Below, piece after piece: positions 36,610-47,100 of a stretch of 64,000 bases of DNA. The notes beneath the pieces are model-generated. The model saw only the letters and a program-made list of their open reading frames with translations. It did no database searches and was not told the DNA's origin. The DNA is from Castellaniella sp034674885. Lineage in GTDB: Bacteria > Pseudomonadota > Gammaproteobacteria > Burkholderiales > Burkholderiaceae_B. The position numbers and the translations under genes are program-made. Location of the stretch: assembly GCF_034674885.1 (NCBI RefSeq), contig NZ_JAUCDS010000017.1, positions 1-64,000 of the forward strand. The letters run 5' to 3'. How positions within the stretch are numbered: position 1 is the first letter of the stretch; each line of letters opens with the position of its first letter.

Positions 36610-38007
36610 TCACAGCAAAAAGTCGGGGCATCCCAATACATCGATCGGCTTGCCCAGACAAGATTCGATGCTCAGCGCGGCGGCCAGCAATTGTTCTTCG
36701 GCATGCGGCGGCGCCATCAGCTGCAGTCCCACCGGCAGCCCCAGCGCATCCAGTCCCACCGGCAACGTGATGGCGCACAGACCCAGCAGGTTGGCGATGC
36801 TGGTATTGCGCAGCACCATCATGTTGGCGTGGCGATAGGCTTCCTGGGCCTGGAGATCGGCCAGGCGAGGCGGCGCAATGGCGACGGTAGGCGTCACCAG
36901 CACGTCGGCCGTCGAGAACGCGATCAAGGCCTGTTGCGCAGCCTGCCGCAAGGCATGGGCGCGCAGCAGGTAATCAACGGAAGACAGCGCCTCGGCGCCC
37001 TCGACGCGCAGGCGCACCACAGGGTCCAGGCGATCCATGCGCCCGGGCAGTTCCGCCTTCAGGAAGGCGCACAGTTCGGGGGCGGCCAGGCCGCCCTGCT
37101 GAAAGATCGCATAGGCCTCGTGGCAGCCCGGAAGCTCTGCATTCTGCACCCGCGCGCCGGCTGCCGACAGGCGCTGCACAGCCCGATCAAAGACGTCCAC
37201 GATGGCCGCATCGGCCCCCGCCAGGAAGAATTCGTCCACCCGCCCCAGGCGCAGGCCGGCTACCGAATCCATCACGGGAATGGACGGCGCCACGCCGCAG
37301 CGGCCCTTTTCAAGGGCCTGGAAGGCGAATGCCAGGTCGTCCACCGACCGGGCCAGGATGCCCGGCGTGTCCAGGCTGGGAGACAGCGGCACGATACCGG
37401 CGGAAGGCCAGCGCCCATGGGTCAGCTTCAGGGCGGTCTGCCCCGTGACCGAGGCCGGGATCCGCACGGATCCTGCCGTATCGGTCCCCAGCGCCAGCAA
37501 GGCCGACCCCTGAGCCAGAGAAACGCCCGCCCCTGAACTCGATCCCCCCGGGATGCGATGTTCCCGCACCCCCCAGGGATTGCAGGGCGTGCCCCAATGT
37601 GCGTTCATGCCGATGCCGCCAAATGCGAATTCGACGGTATGCGTCTTGCCCATGACCGGGGCCAGTTGATGTTCCAGACTCTGGACCAGCGGCCCGGGCC
37701 GTTCCCAGGACGGTCCCAGGGACTCGACCGAGCCGGCAAAGGTCGGCAGCCCGCGCACGGCGAACAGGTCCTTGACCGAGACGGGCACGCCCATCAGGGC
37801 GCCCAGATCGACGCCGCGATCCAGCAACCGGTCGGCCAGGCTTGCCGTGGCAATGGCGTCGTCGCCATTCCAGGTCTTGTAGGCATTGAGCGCCGGCTCG
37901 TGCTGCTGATAGTTTTCCTGGCAGGTGTGCGCCAGCACCGTCGCCGAATAGTCGCCATCACGCAACCCGTCGTGCAATTGCCTGAGAGAAAGCCGCTTCA
38001 GCTCCAT
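36610..38007 (-). CDS. Amidase signature-family enzyme
   Basis: A 465-residue amidase with the full Ser-cis-Ser-Lys triad. The lysine lies in VSVKDLFAV, the cis-serine in the glycine- and serine-rich IPGGSSSGAGVSLAQGSALL and the nucleophile in LGTDTAGSVRIPAS. ATG 38007 is supported by GGGG about five bases upstream and by homologous starts (MELKRLSLRQLHDGL). An upstream in-frame extension to 38124 would cross the promoter. It is the first gene of the operon, divergent from the LysR gene. It likely hydrolyses an amide of the imported acid or a precursor. Confidence 0.93.
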   Translation of the reverse strand: MELKRLSLRQLHDGLRDGDYSATVLAHTCQENYQQHEPALNAYKTWNGDDAIATASLADRLLDRGVDLGALMGVPVSVKDLFAVRGLPTFAGSVESLGPSWERPGPLVQSLEHQLAPVMGKTHTVEFAFGGIGMNAHWGTPCNPWGVREHRIPGGSSSGAGVSLAQGSALLALGTDTAGSVRIPASVTGQTALKLTHGRWPSAGIVPLSPSLDTPGILARSVDDLAFAFQALEKGRCGVAPSIPVMDSVAGLRLGRVDEFFLAGADAAIVDVFDRAVQRLSAAGARVQNAELPGCHEAYAIFQQGGLAAPELCAFLKAELPGRMDRLDPVVRLRVEGAEALSSVDYLLRAHALRQAAQQALIAFSTADVLVTPTVAIAPPRLADLQAQEAYRHANMMVLRNTSIANLLGLCAITLPVGLDALGLPVGLQLMAPPHAEEQLLAAALSIESCLGKPIDVLGCPDFLL

Positions 38008-38147
38008 TGTGTCCCCTATCCGGATGAATCCGCCTGTTCCGGCACTCTTGCGTCGCGGGTCGTGCGTGTCTGCACAATGCCCTGCGACCGATGATTTTGA
38101 ATGGGGAAGTCTATTCAGAAGCACTTCAGCCTACAATTGCCAATCAG

Positions 38148-38162
38148 TGAAAACAGTTTTCA
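38148..38162. promoter_or_regulatory. Palindrome in amidase-lysR divergent promoter
   Basis: TGAAAACAGTTTTCA is a perfect 15-base palindrome around a central A. It ends seven bases before the LysR ATG and lies about 140 bases upstream of the amidase start. It is a candidate autoregulatory LysR operator. Confidence 0.5.
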
Positions 38163-38168
38163 TCAAAC

Positions 38169-39083
38169 ATGAAAGAAAACCTGACCATCGACAGTCTGAG
38201 AGTCTTTTGCGAAGCGGCCCGATACGAGAATTTCTCACAGGCTGCCCGCATGATCGGGATCTCGCCCGCGTACGTGACCAAACACATCAAGCTGCTGGAA
38301 TCGGAACTGGACACGCTGCTGTTTCACCGCACCACACGCCAGGTCACGCTGACCGAGCAAGGCGAACAGACCTACGAAATGGCGTTGCAGATTCTGCAGG
38401 ACGTCGAGCAGCTGCACGACCGCATCGCCCAATTCAAGGGCGACCCCAAGGGCCCGCTGCGCATCTCCACCAGCATGGGGTTCGGGCGCCAGATCGTCGC
38501 CCCCGCGCTGGCCAGTTTTTCCCTGCGCTATCCCGCCATCCAGATCAAGCTCGACGTCCTGGACCAGTTGGTCAACATGGCCAAGGAACAGTACGACCTG
38601 GACATCCGCATCGGGGACCTGATCGACCCCAACTACATCGCCCGCCCCCTGGCGAGCAACTACCGGGTCCTGTGCGCGGCGCCCGCCTACCTGGAACGGC
38701 ACGGCACCCCCCGCAAGCTGCAGGATCTGCCCAACCACAATTGCCTGATCGTGCGCGAACGGGATCACCCGGTAGGCATCTGGGCGCTGTCACGCAAAGA
38801 CGTGACGACCAATGTGAAGGTCGGCGGTTCGCTGATCACCAACAACGGCGAAATCGCCCTGGCCTGGGCCCTGGAAGGACACGGCATCATCCTGCGTTCC
38901 GTCTGGGACGCGCAAAAGCACATCCGGGCAGGCCGGCTGGTTCACCTGCTGCCCGGCTATCGTCAGGACGCGGGCATCTGGGCCGTATGTCCCCAGCGAC
39001 TGGGCAATTCCGCCAAGGTCAAGGCCTGCATCGAGCACCTGCAGGCGCATTTCGCGAAACATGCGCCCCCAGTGACGCTCTGA
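38169..39083 (+). CDS. LysR-family regulator of the amide operon
   Basis: A 304-residue LysR regulator. Its helix-turn-helix is in residues 1-65 (LTIDSLRVFCEAARYENFSQ then AARMIGISPAYVTKHIKLLE). The effector-binding domain spans 90-300 with LRISTSMGFGRQIVAPAL and YDLDIRIGDLIDPNYIARPL. The layout is typical of the DsdC/CrgA-like group. It is divergent from the seven-gene amide operon, so it most likely activates that operon in response to its substrate. It is convergent with phnX, with nine bases between stops. Confidence 0.93.
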   Translation: MKENLTIDSLRVFCEAARYENFSQAARMIGISPAYVTKHIKLLESELDTLLFHRTTRQVTLTEQGEQTYEMALQILQDVEQLHDRIAQFKGDPKGPLRISTSMGFGRQIVAPALASFSLRYPAIQIKLDVLDQLVNMAKEQYDLDIRIGDLIDPNYIARPLASNYRVLCAAPAYLERHGTPRKLQDLPNHNCLIVRERDHPVGIWALSRKDVTTNVKVGGSLITNNGEIALAWALEGHGIILRSVWDAQKHIRAGRLVHLLPGYRQDAGIWAVCPQRLGNSAKVKACIEHLQAHFAKHAPPVTL

Positions 39084-39092
39084 AGTCAGTTT

Positions 39093-39905
39093 TCAGGGCC
39101 GTTCGCCGCGCGCGAGCCGGGCATCGATGTCCTCGATCACGGCGGGCAGATCGGCGATGGTGCGCACCACGTAATGCGCGCCGGCCTGCGACAGGATGTC
39201 CTGCGCAGGCCGGCAGGCGGCAGCCTGGGCCGGCGGCGACAAGGCGGACCAGGCATCCCAGTCCAGACCGACCTCGTTGCCCGAGGCCGACAGACCCACC
39301 GTCCACATGCCCGCGGCCAGCCCTTCGGCAATCCCCGGCACGGTGTCGTCCACCTTGACGCAGGCGGCCACGCTGCGGCTGCCCAGTTCGATCATGTTGG
39401 CCAGGGCCATCCAGGGGCCGGGGCGCCCGCCGGCCTTCAGGTCGTCGGTGGCCACCACGCAGTCCGGGCGATAGCCTCGCTGCGCCGCCAGCGGCACCAG
39501 CGCATCCATCACCACGCGAGGGTATCCCGAACACGAACCGATGCGGATGCCTTTGCCGCGCAGGGCCGCGATCGCGTCCAGGGCGCCTGGGATCAATGCG
39601 GAATAGCCACCCACCCGTTCGACCTGCAAGGGCATGAATGCGGCGTACAAGGCGTCGACGTCGTCGGTGCCCATCGGCCGGCCATGGCGCTGCCGCCAGC
39701 GGGCGGCAATGGACGGTTCCCGGCCCAGGGCCTGGATATGATCCCATTTGGCCAGGCCCATCGGGCCGCGCGCCTCGGCCAGGGTGATGGGCACGCCCTG
39801 CGCGGCAAAGACGTCCACCATCACCTGGGTCGGGGCGAAGGACCCGAAATCGACCACCGTGCCGGCCCAGTCGAAAATCACCGTATCGACAGATACCGGC
39901 GTCAT
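39093..39905 (-). CDS. phnX: Phosphonoacetaldehyde hydrolase
   Basis: A 270-residue HAD-superfamily enzyme that cleaves phosphonoacetaldehyde to acetaldehyde and phosphate. The nucleophile motif is VIFDWAGTVVDFGSFAP. The Schiff-base lysine is in GPMGLAKWDHI, IGSCSGYPRVVMDAL carries the second HAD motif and CVKVDDTVPGI the metal site. The start codon overlaps the stop of the upstream lipoprotein gene (ATGA), which argues for ATG 39905 over a farther one at 39953. The usual partner, 2-aminoethylphosphonate transaminase (PhnW), is not in this window. Confidence 0.93.
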   Translation of the reverse strand: MTPVSVDTVIFDWAGTVVDFGSFAPTQVMVDVFAAQGVPITLAEARGPMGLAKWDHIQALGREPSIAARWRQRHGRPMGTDDVDALYAAFMPLQVERVGGYSALIPGALDAIAALRGKGIRIGSCSGYPRVVMDALVPLAAQRGYRPDCVVATDDLKAGGRPGPWMALANMIELGSRSVAACVKVDDTVPGIAEGLAAGMWTVGLSASGNEVGLDWDAWSALSPPAQAAACRPAQDILSQAGAHYVVRTIADLPAVIEDIDARLARGERP

Positions 39906-40537
39906 TCCAGCACGGCCAGCACGGCACGTTCCAGGCGGCCGGTGGGCACGCACTGCGTGGCGCTTTCCTGGCCGGGGAACGAGGCCTTTGAACGGCTGGA
40001 CAGGGTGATCGTGTCGGAGATGGGTTCGTAGGGGCGCTGGGTGGCGTTGGAGATCTGCACGGTGCGCGTCAACTGGTACCGCGCGCCCACCACCGCCTGG
40101 GTCTGACGGCGCCCTTGGCGCTGCAGCTTGACGTCGATGGTGGCCTGCATGCTGAGGTCGCGCTGCACGTCGTAGATATTGCCCCGCATCAGCTGTTCAT
40201 ACCGCTGATGCCCGGACGAGGCCGGAAAACGATAGACCCGCCTGACCCGGTCGCGTGGCGTGTACACGACAGATTCCACCCGGCCGCAATCGAGGTAGGC
40301 ATCCGGCGCGCCCGCATAGGCCAGGGTCAGCACGCCCTGTGTCTTGTCGGCACCGACGATGGCATAACCCTGCGCGGGAAAGCGGCTGACGGCTTGCGCC
40401 CAGACCTGATCGAAACCGCGATCCACCGTGCGCTCGGTCTGCGTCTGGGCGGGCTGGTCCGGCCCGGTGTAGGCCAGGCGCCCCGCACAGCCTGCCAGGC
40501 CGGCCGCCACCAGCGTCAAGACGAGGATTCCGCGCAT
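39902..40537 (-). CDS. Putative lipoprotein
   Basis: A 211-residue protein with a lipoprotein signal peptide: LVLTLVAAGLAGC, with the lipidated Cys at residue 17. The mature part has no domain I recognise. It contains a mixed alpha/beta pattern (FDQVWAQAVSRFPAQGYAIV, GVLTLAYAGAPDAYLDCGRV and an ITLSSRSKASF strand). AGGAG precedes ATG 40537. It is coupled by ATGA to phnX, an odd pairing that does not explain its role. It probably sits on the periplasmic face of a membrane. Confidence 0.8.
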   Translation of the reverse strand: MRGILVLTLVAAGLAGCAGRLAYTGPDQPAQTQTERTVDRGFDQVWAQAVSRFPAQGYAIVGADKTQGVLTLAYAGAPDAYLDCGRVESVVYTPRDRVRRVYRFPASSGHQRYEQLMRGNIYDVQRDLSMQATIDVKLQRQGRRQTQAVVGARYQLTRTVQISNATQRPYEPISDTITLSSRSKASFPGQESATQCVPTGRLERAVLAVLE

Positions 40538-40916
40538 GATTGGATCTCCTGAGCAATAAAGCGTGAGTGGGTTTGAGTCAGCACGCTGGCCGGCACTGCG
40601 CAAGCCTGGCGAAGGTGGACAGCCATTGATCTGTTCCATGCATTTTTTACATGTCAAGGGTCAAAAACAACAAAATATGACATGAGCAACACTGATTCCG
40701 GCAAAACTATTGGATTTTAATGTACTGAAATTTAAAGATAAATCATATTTTGATGCCAATCATGGTTTTCCCCATTGTCGTTACGTCCATGTTGATTCTG
40801 AATGGTTTTGTAGTATTCTGCATTCGCCCACGTCCAGTCGGATTACGCGTCGCTTCCACGGGGGAAGCAAGCAGGGTCGGGGTTCCAAATCAAATCGACT
40901 TCTCGGAGAAGCCAAC
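40538..40916. other. Gene-free leader of the Tad locus
   Basis: This 379-base gap separates the divergent lipoprotein gene and the pilin gene. It is notably AT-rich at about 40640-40810. I see no convincing coding frame and cannot place a promoter with confidence. It must carry the control region of the pilus locus. Confidence 0.4.
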
Positions 40917-41159
<243 letters not shown>

Positions 41160-41169
41160 TCCCCACAGC

Positions 41170-41658
41170 ATGTTGCTGCTATGGATCCCAATAGCTGTTC
41201 TGGTCCTGTTCTACCTCACGCTAAGAGATCTTAGAGTCCGGCAGCTCCCCAACCACTGTGTCGCTCTTTACGCTCTTTTATTCCTCCCATACGCCTGGCT
41301 CGGCGGCCTGGATCTGCAGCAAGTCGGCAGCCACCTCCTGGTGGCTGCTCTCAGCTTCGGGGTGCTGTTCGCGCTGTTCCTGCTGGGTGCCATGGGGGGT
41401 GGGGATGTCAAGCTGGGCACGGCCGTGTTTCTGTGGGCGGGCTCGGCGCTGGCCTTCCCGGTCCTGATCATCGTGGCCTGGACCGGGGGGTTGGTAGCAG
41501 TAGCGGGATGGCTGGCCGATCGCCGGGTGGTGCGGCGCATCACCTGGCGGCCGGTATCCTGCATGCAGTATGCCTTGTCGGCCCAACGCGGGGTGCCGTA
41601 CGGGGTAGCGCTCGCCGCAGGCGGCCTGTTCGTCCTGTGGCGCGCATGGAATATGTGA
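41170..41658 (+). CDS. tadV: Prepilin peptidase (TadV/CpaA)
   Basis: A 162-residue aspartic membrane protease of the GxGD type. The two catalytic Asp are in LTLRDLRVRQLPN and in the GGGDVKLG motif. There are about five membrane segments. It is expected to cleave the Flp prepilin and the TadE/TadF pseudopilins. ATG 41170 gives the standard short N-terminus. A frame open farther upstream only reads the pilin repeat as Gln-Ala in another phase. No clear ribosome binding site is visible. Confidence 0.93.
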   Translation: MLLLWIPIAVLVLFYLTLRDLRVRQLPNHCVALYALLFLPYAWLGGLDLQQVGSHLLVAALSFGVLFALFLLGAMGGGDVKLGTAVFLWAGSALAFPVLIIVAWTGGLVAVAGWLADRRVVRRITWRPVSCMQYALSAQRGVPYGVALAAGGLFVLWRAWNM

Positions 41659-41692
41659 AGAAACTGAAGCATTTCTCGGGGAACACCAAGCC

Positions 41693-42605
41693 ATGTCGTC
41701 CGTGCTGAAATTTGCCCTGATCCTGCTGGCAGCCGCCGTGCTGGCCATCGGCGCCCGGGCCTTGTACGTCAGCAGCCTGAACCGCCAGGCTGCGCCCGAC
41801 CCCGACATCCGGGTGCGGGTGGCCACCGCCGACCTGCCCGAGGGCCTGTTGCTGCGCGACAGCGACCTGGCCTGGAAATCCCTGCCGCGCGGCCAGATAC
41901 CCAAGGACGCCGTGCGCGAAGACGCCCACGCCGAAATCAACGGCGCACTGCTGCGCCGGCGCATGGCCGCCGGCGCCGTCCTGCACGGCGGCGACATGAT
42001 CCGCCCGGATGCGCCGGGCTTTCTGGCGGCCGCCCTGAAACCCGGCCTGCGGGCCGTGTCCGTGCCGGTCAACGACGTGTCGGGCAACGCCGGCCTGATC
42101 CAGCCCGGCGACTACGTGGACATGATCCTGACCCAGCAGCTGGGCAAGCGCGGCGACACTGCCGACACCCGCCGCGTCGCCAGCGAAACCGTGGTCAGGA
42201 ATGCCCGCATCATCGCCGTAGGCACCAGTTTCCAGCGGGGCTCCGATGACTCCAAGCCCACGCGTCCGCACCGTGACCATCGAAGTCGCGCCGCGCACCG
42301 CCGAAGCCGTCACCGTCGCGGCGGAACTCGGCACCCTGTCGCTGGCGCTGCGCAGTTTCGCCACCAACGACCGCGCCACCACTGACGACAGCCCGAATGC
42401 CGAAGCCGGGGCATCGGTCGTGGCCTGGAGCGACAACCCGGCCCAGCACCAGGACGGCCCCATCTGGGGCAGCGACATTTCCCGTGTGCGCCAGCCCGTC
42501 CAGGCCGACGGCACCGTCACACAAGATCCGGGCGCCCCGCGCCGCATCGTCATCATGCGGGGCAACGTAACGCAGGAACAGGAGCTCAGCCCTCATGCGC
42601 AGTAA
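41693..42605 (+). pseudogene. cpaB: RcpC/CpaB pilus assembly protein, frameshifted as sequenced
   Basis: Two overlapping frames together encode one CpaB. The first begins at MSSVLKFALILLAAAVLAIG (membrane anchor), contains the SAF domain (IRVRVATADLPEGLLLRDSD) and GDYVDMILTQQ, and runs to about base 42240. The family sequence then continues one base later as TVTIEVAPRTAEAVTVAAEL and TLSLALRSFA to 42605. Beyond the shift the first frame becomes Arg- and His-rich noise. The change of phase lies between about 42237 and 42262, near a run of four G. It could be a real inactivating indel, a sequencing error or, less likely, recoding. The neighbouring tad genes are intact. Confidence 0.85.
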
Positions 42606-43941
42606 ACCCAAGATGTCCGCCTGGGCAGTCATGCCGGGCTCCCTGGCGCTGGCAACGGCAGCCGCCCTGCTGGCCGCGCAGCCCGCATCGGCCATGACGC
42701 TGGCCATCGGATCCGGCCAGCTGCTGCATACGGAAGAAGAATCCAGCACGGTGTTCGTCGCCGACCCCAAGATCGCCGACATCCAGGTGCCCAGCCCCGG
42801 CGCCATCCTGGTGCTGGGCAAGAGCGCCGGCACCACCACCGTGTATGCGCTGGACGCCACCGGCAAACAGATCCTGAAAGAAACCGTGGTGGTGCGCCAC
42901 AACGTGGCCGAGCTGCAGGACGTCCTGCGCCAACGCTTCCCGGCCCTGCACCTGGCGCTGGAATCCGCCCCGGGGTCGCTGATGGTCAGCGGCTCGGTGC
43001 CCGACGCCGCCGTCACCGAAGCCATCGCCAACACCATTCGCCCCTACCTGGGCGAAAAGGAACAGCTGATCAACCGCCTGTCCGTCAACAGCCCCACCCA
43101 GGTCTATCTGCGCGTGCGCGTCACGGAAATGTCCAAGGCCGTGACACAGAAGCTGGGCATCAACTGGCAGGTGCTGTCCAACCCGGGTAGATTTGTGTGG
43201 GGTCTGGTGGGAGGGCGCAGCATCATGAACGGTGTATTGCCATCAGAAGGCTATTCTTTCCTGGGCGGCTATTCTAAGGATGATACCTCCGCCCTGGCCA
43301 TGGTGGACCTGCTGGACAAGGAAGGCCTGATCACCGTGCTGGCCGAACCCAACCTGACGGCCGTCTCCGGCCAGACCGCCAGCTTCCTGGCGGGCGGCGA
43401 GTTCCCCGTGCCGGTCAAGCAGGACAACGACGCCATGACGGTGGAATTCAAGCCCTTCGGCGTGGCGCTGGATTTCACCCCGACCGTGCTGGGGGATGAC
43501 CGCATCAGCCTGAAGGTGCGCCCCGAAATCAGCGAACTCGATCCCAACGCCAGCATCCTGATGGACAATCTGGTGATCCCCGGCATCCGCGTGCGGCGGG
43601 TGGAAACGACAGTGGAAATGGCCAGTGGCCAAAGCTTTGCCATCGGCGGCCTGCTGCAGAACAATATTGCGGATACGGTCAGCAAAATCCCCGGCCTGGG
43701 GTCCATCCCCGTGCTGGGCAAACTGTTCTCGTCCAGCGAATTCCAGAGCAACAAGAGCGAGCTGGTGGTGATCGTGACCCCGTATCTGGTCCGCCCCACC
43801 AATCCTGATCAGCTGACCACGCCGCTGGCCAGCCTGCGGGCGAATTCAGACATCGAATACGTGTTGCAGAACAGCATCCAGTACGACCCGCTCAACGGCA
43901 ACGTGCCGCGCCTGAGCGGCTCGGCCGGCTTTGTGTACTAA
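42595..43941 (+). CDS. rcpA: Flp pilus secretin (RcpA/CpaC)
   Basis: A 448-residue outer-membrane secretin. A signal peptide (ending AAQPASA) is followed by the BON/N-domain stretch VFVADPKIADIQVPSPGAIL. The secretin core contains LITVLAEPNLTAVSGQTASF, LAGGEFPVP and GQSFAIGGLLQNN, then PGLGSIPVLGKLF. It forms the pilus exit channel. The start overlaps the end of cpaB by eleven bases. A less GC-rich patch at about 43180-43290 encodes NPGRFVWGLVGGRSIMNGVL and nearby residues, a region that is variable in secretins. Confidence 0.94.
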   Translation: MRSKPKMSAWAVMPGSLALATAAALLAAQPASAMTLAIGSGQLLHTEEESSTVFVADPKIADIQVPSPGAILVLGKSAGTTTVYALDATGKQILKETVVVRHNVAELQDVLRQRFPALHLALESAPGSLMVSGSVPDAAVTEAIANTIRPYLGEKEQLINRLSVNSPTQVYLRVRVTEMSKAVTQKLGINWQVLSNPGRFVWGLVGGRSIMNGVLPSEGYSFLGGYSKDDTSALAMVDLLDKEGLITVLAEPNLTAVSGQTASFLAGGEFPVPVKQDNDAMTVEFKPFGVALDFTPTVLGDDRISLKVRPEISELDPNASILMDNLVIPGIRVRRVETTVEMASGQSFAIGGLLQNNIADTVSKIPGLGSIPVLGKLFSSSEFQSNKSELVVIVTPYLVRPTNPDQLTTPLASLRANSDIEYVLQNSIQYDPLNGNVPRLSGSAGFVY

Positions 43942-43951
43942 GGGGGCAGCC

Positions 43952-44362
43952 ATGACACCGATCGACCGCGTTTCCGCCTGCCGCCTGGCTGCCGCGTGCG
44001 GCCTGAGCCTGCTGCTGGCCGGCTGCGCGTTTCCCAAGTACGACTACAGCCTGGTGCCGGATGCCTCCGTCATCCAGGTGCAGTTGCAGGACGGACGGTG
44101 GGTGGCTGTCCCGCCGGAATGCGCGCGCCTGTACACCGAGCCGCAGCGCCCGATCTACGACAGCCGGCCGCAGGCTGCATTCGGCTGCGCCACCTATACC
44201 AATCTGGCCAACAGCGTGGCGCGCCCGCAGGACCTGCTGGCACCCAACAGCTACGCGGGCCAGCAGGCCGACAGCGCAGCCGACGCGGTCACGCGCTACC
44301 GCCAGGACAAGGTGACGCCGCTGCGCGAGACCAATTCCACCAAAAAATCCAGCAACAACTAG
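43952..44362 (+). CDS. CpaD-like pilus assembly lipoprotein
   Basis: A 136-residue lipoprotein: LAAACGLSLLLAGC with lipobox LAGC, then about 115 residues. It ends in a polar tail rich in Lys, Ser and Asn. ATG 43952 follows AGGGGG. Its place directly after the secretin gene matches CpaD/RcpB, which assists secretin assembly. The conserved features FGCATYTNLANSVARPQDLL support the CpaD family. Confidence 0.85.
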   Translation: MTPIDRVSACRLAAACGLSLLLAGCAFPKYDYSLVPDASVIQVQLQDGRWVAVPPECARLYTEPQRPIYDSRPQAAFGCATYTNLANSVARPQDLLAPNSYAGQQADSAADAVTRYRQDKVTPLRETNSTKKSSNN

Positions 44363-44371
44363 GATGCCGCA

Positions 44372-45567
44372 ATGGCCGTGACCAGCAAGGACAAGGAAAG
44401 CGGGCGGTACTACACCTTCGCCGCCTTCGTGCACGACGCCGCCAGCGCCGAAGAGCTGCAGCGCGTCTTTCGCAGCGACACCCTGAGCGACACCGTCGTC
44501 GCCACGGGCGGCATCGACGCGGCCATCGCCTGGCTGCAGAAACACGACCGATCCCCCCAGCGCCTGCTGGTCGACATCTCGGGCTCCAGCCGGCCGCTGG
44601 ACGACCTGGATCTGCTGGCGGATGCCTGCGAGCCGTCCGTCGAAGTCTACGTCGTGGGCGACCGCAACGACGTCGGCCTGTACCGCAGCCTGCTGGCGCG
44701 CGGTGTCCAGGATTACCTGGTCAAGCCGCTGAGCGCCGAACTGGTCCGTCGGTCGCTGTCGCACAGCAACCCGGCCCAGCATCGCGGCCGCCACGGCAAA
44801 TGCGTGGCCGTCATGGGCACGCGCGGCGGCGTCGGCACGACATCCGTGGCCGCGCACCTGGCCCGCACGCTGGCCAGGGGCGGCACGCGGCGGCGCGTGG
44901 TGTACCTGGACCTGAACCCCTACGACAGCAACGGCGCGGGCATCCTGGGGCGCCCCGGCGGCGCGGCGCTGTTCGACGTGCTGGGCAACATCGACCGCCT
45001 GGACCAGCAGTACCTGGAACGCACCCTGGCCGACGCCGGCGGCGGCCTGCACGTGCTGGCCGGCGAACTGGACTACAGCGAGGACTTCCTGCCGGCGCCA
45101 GGGACCATCCCCCGCCTGCTGGCGGCGCTCAGCCAGTACTTCCACTACGTCGTCCTGGACGTGCCCCTGCGCGGCGGCACGCTGGCCGCCGAGGCCCTGC
45201 TGCCCGCCAGCCTGATCTGCCTGGTGACGGATACGTCGGTGCATTCGGCGCGCACCCTGGCGCGCCTGACGCGTCACCTGGAATCGCAGCCCAATCCGCC
45301 CGCCCTGCTGACCGTGCTGAATCACACGCAGCCCGCGTCCCGCGGCAAGGTGCCGGCCCAGGATTTCAGCCAGGCCACGGACGTCCCCATCCAGGTGCGC
45401 ATCGCCTACGACGGCAAGGCGCCGGTCCTGGCCGAAAACCTGGCCCAGCCGCTGGACCCGGGCAGCGAATTCGCGCTTGGCATCCAGGAACTGGCCAATC
45501 AGGTCACCGGCGAGGCCTCGGCCGGCGCCGAGCAGGCCTGGTGGCGCAAACTGCGCAGGAAAACGGC

Positions 45568-45571
<4 letters not shown>
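44372..45571 (+). CDS. tadZ: TadZ/CpaE pilus-localising ATPase-like protein
   Basis: A 399-residue protein with an N-terminal receiver-like domain (to about residue 135, LLARGVQDYLVKPL) and a ParA/MinD-like domain. The deviant Walker A region reads VMGTRGGVGTTSVAAHLA, followed by VVYLDLNPYDSN and YVVLDVPLRGG. The classical signature lysine (KGGxGKT) is replaced, as in many TadZ proteins, so ATP hydrolysis may be weak. TadZ marks the pole or site of pilus assembly. The stop overlaps the tadA start. Confidence 0.92.

Positions 45572-47096
<1,525 letters not shown>

Positions 47097-47100
<4 letters not shown>

Noticed and set aside
43996..45567. The long open frame leading into tadA from upstream
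   Set aside because: The first 500 codons are Arg- and Pro-rich noise over the CpaD and TadZ genes. TadA begins at the ATG overlapping the tadZ stop.
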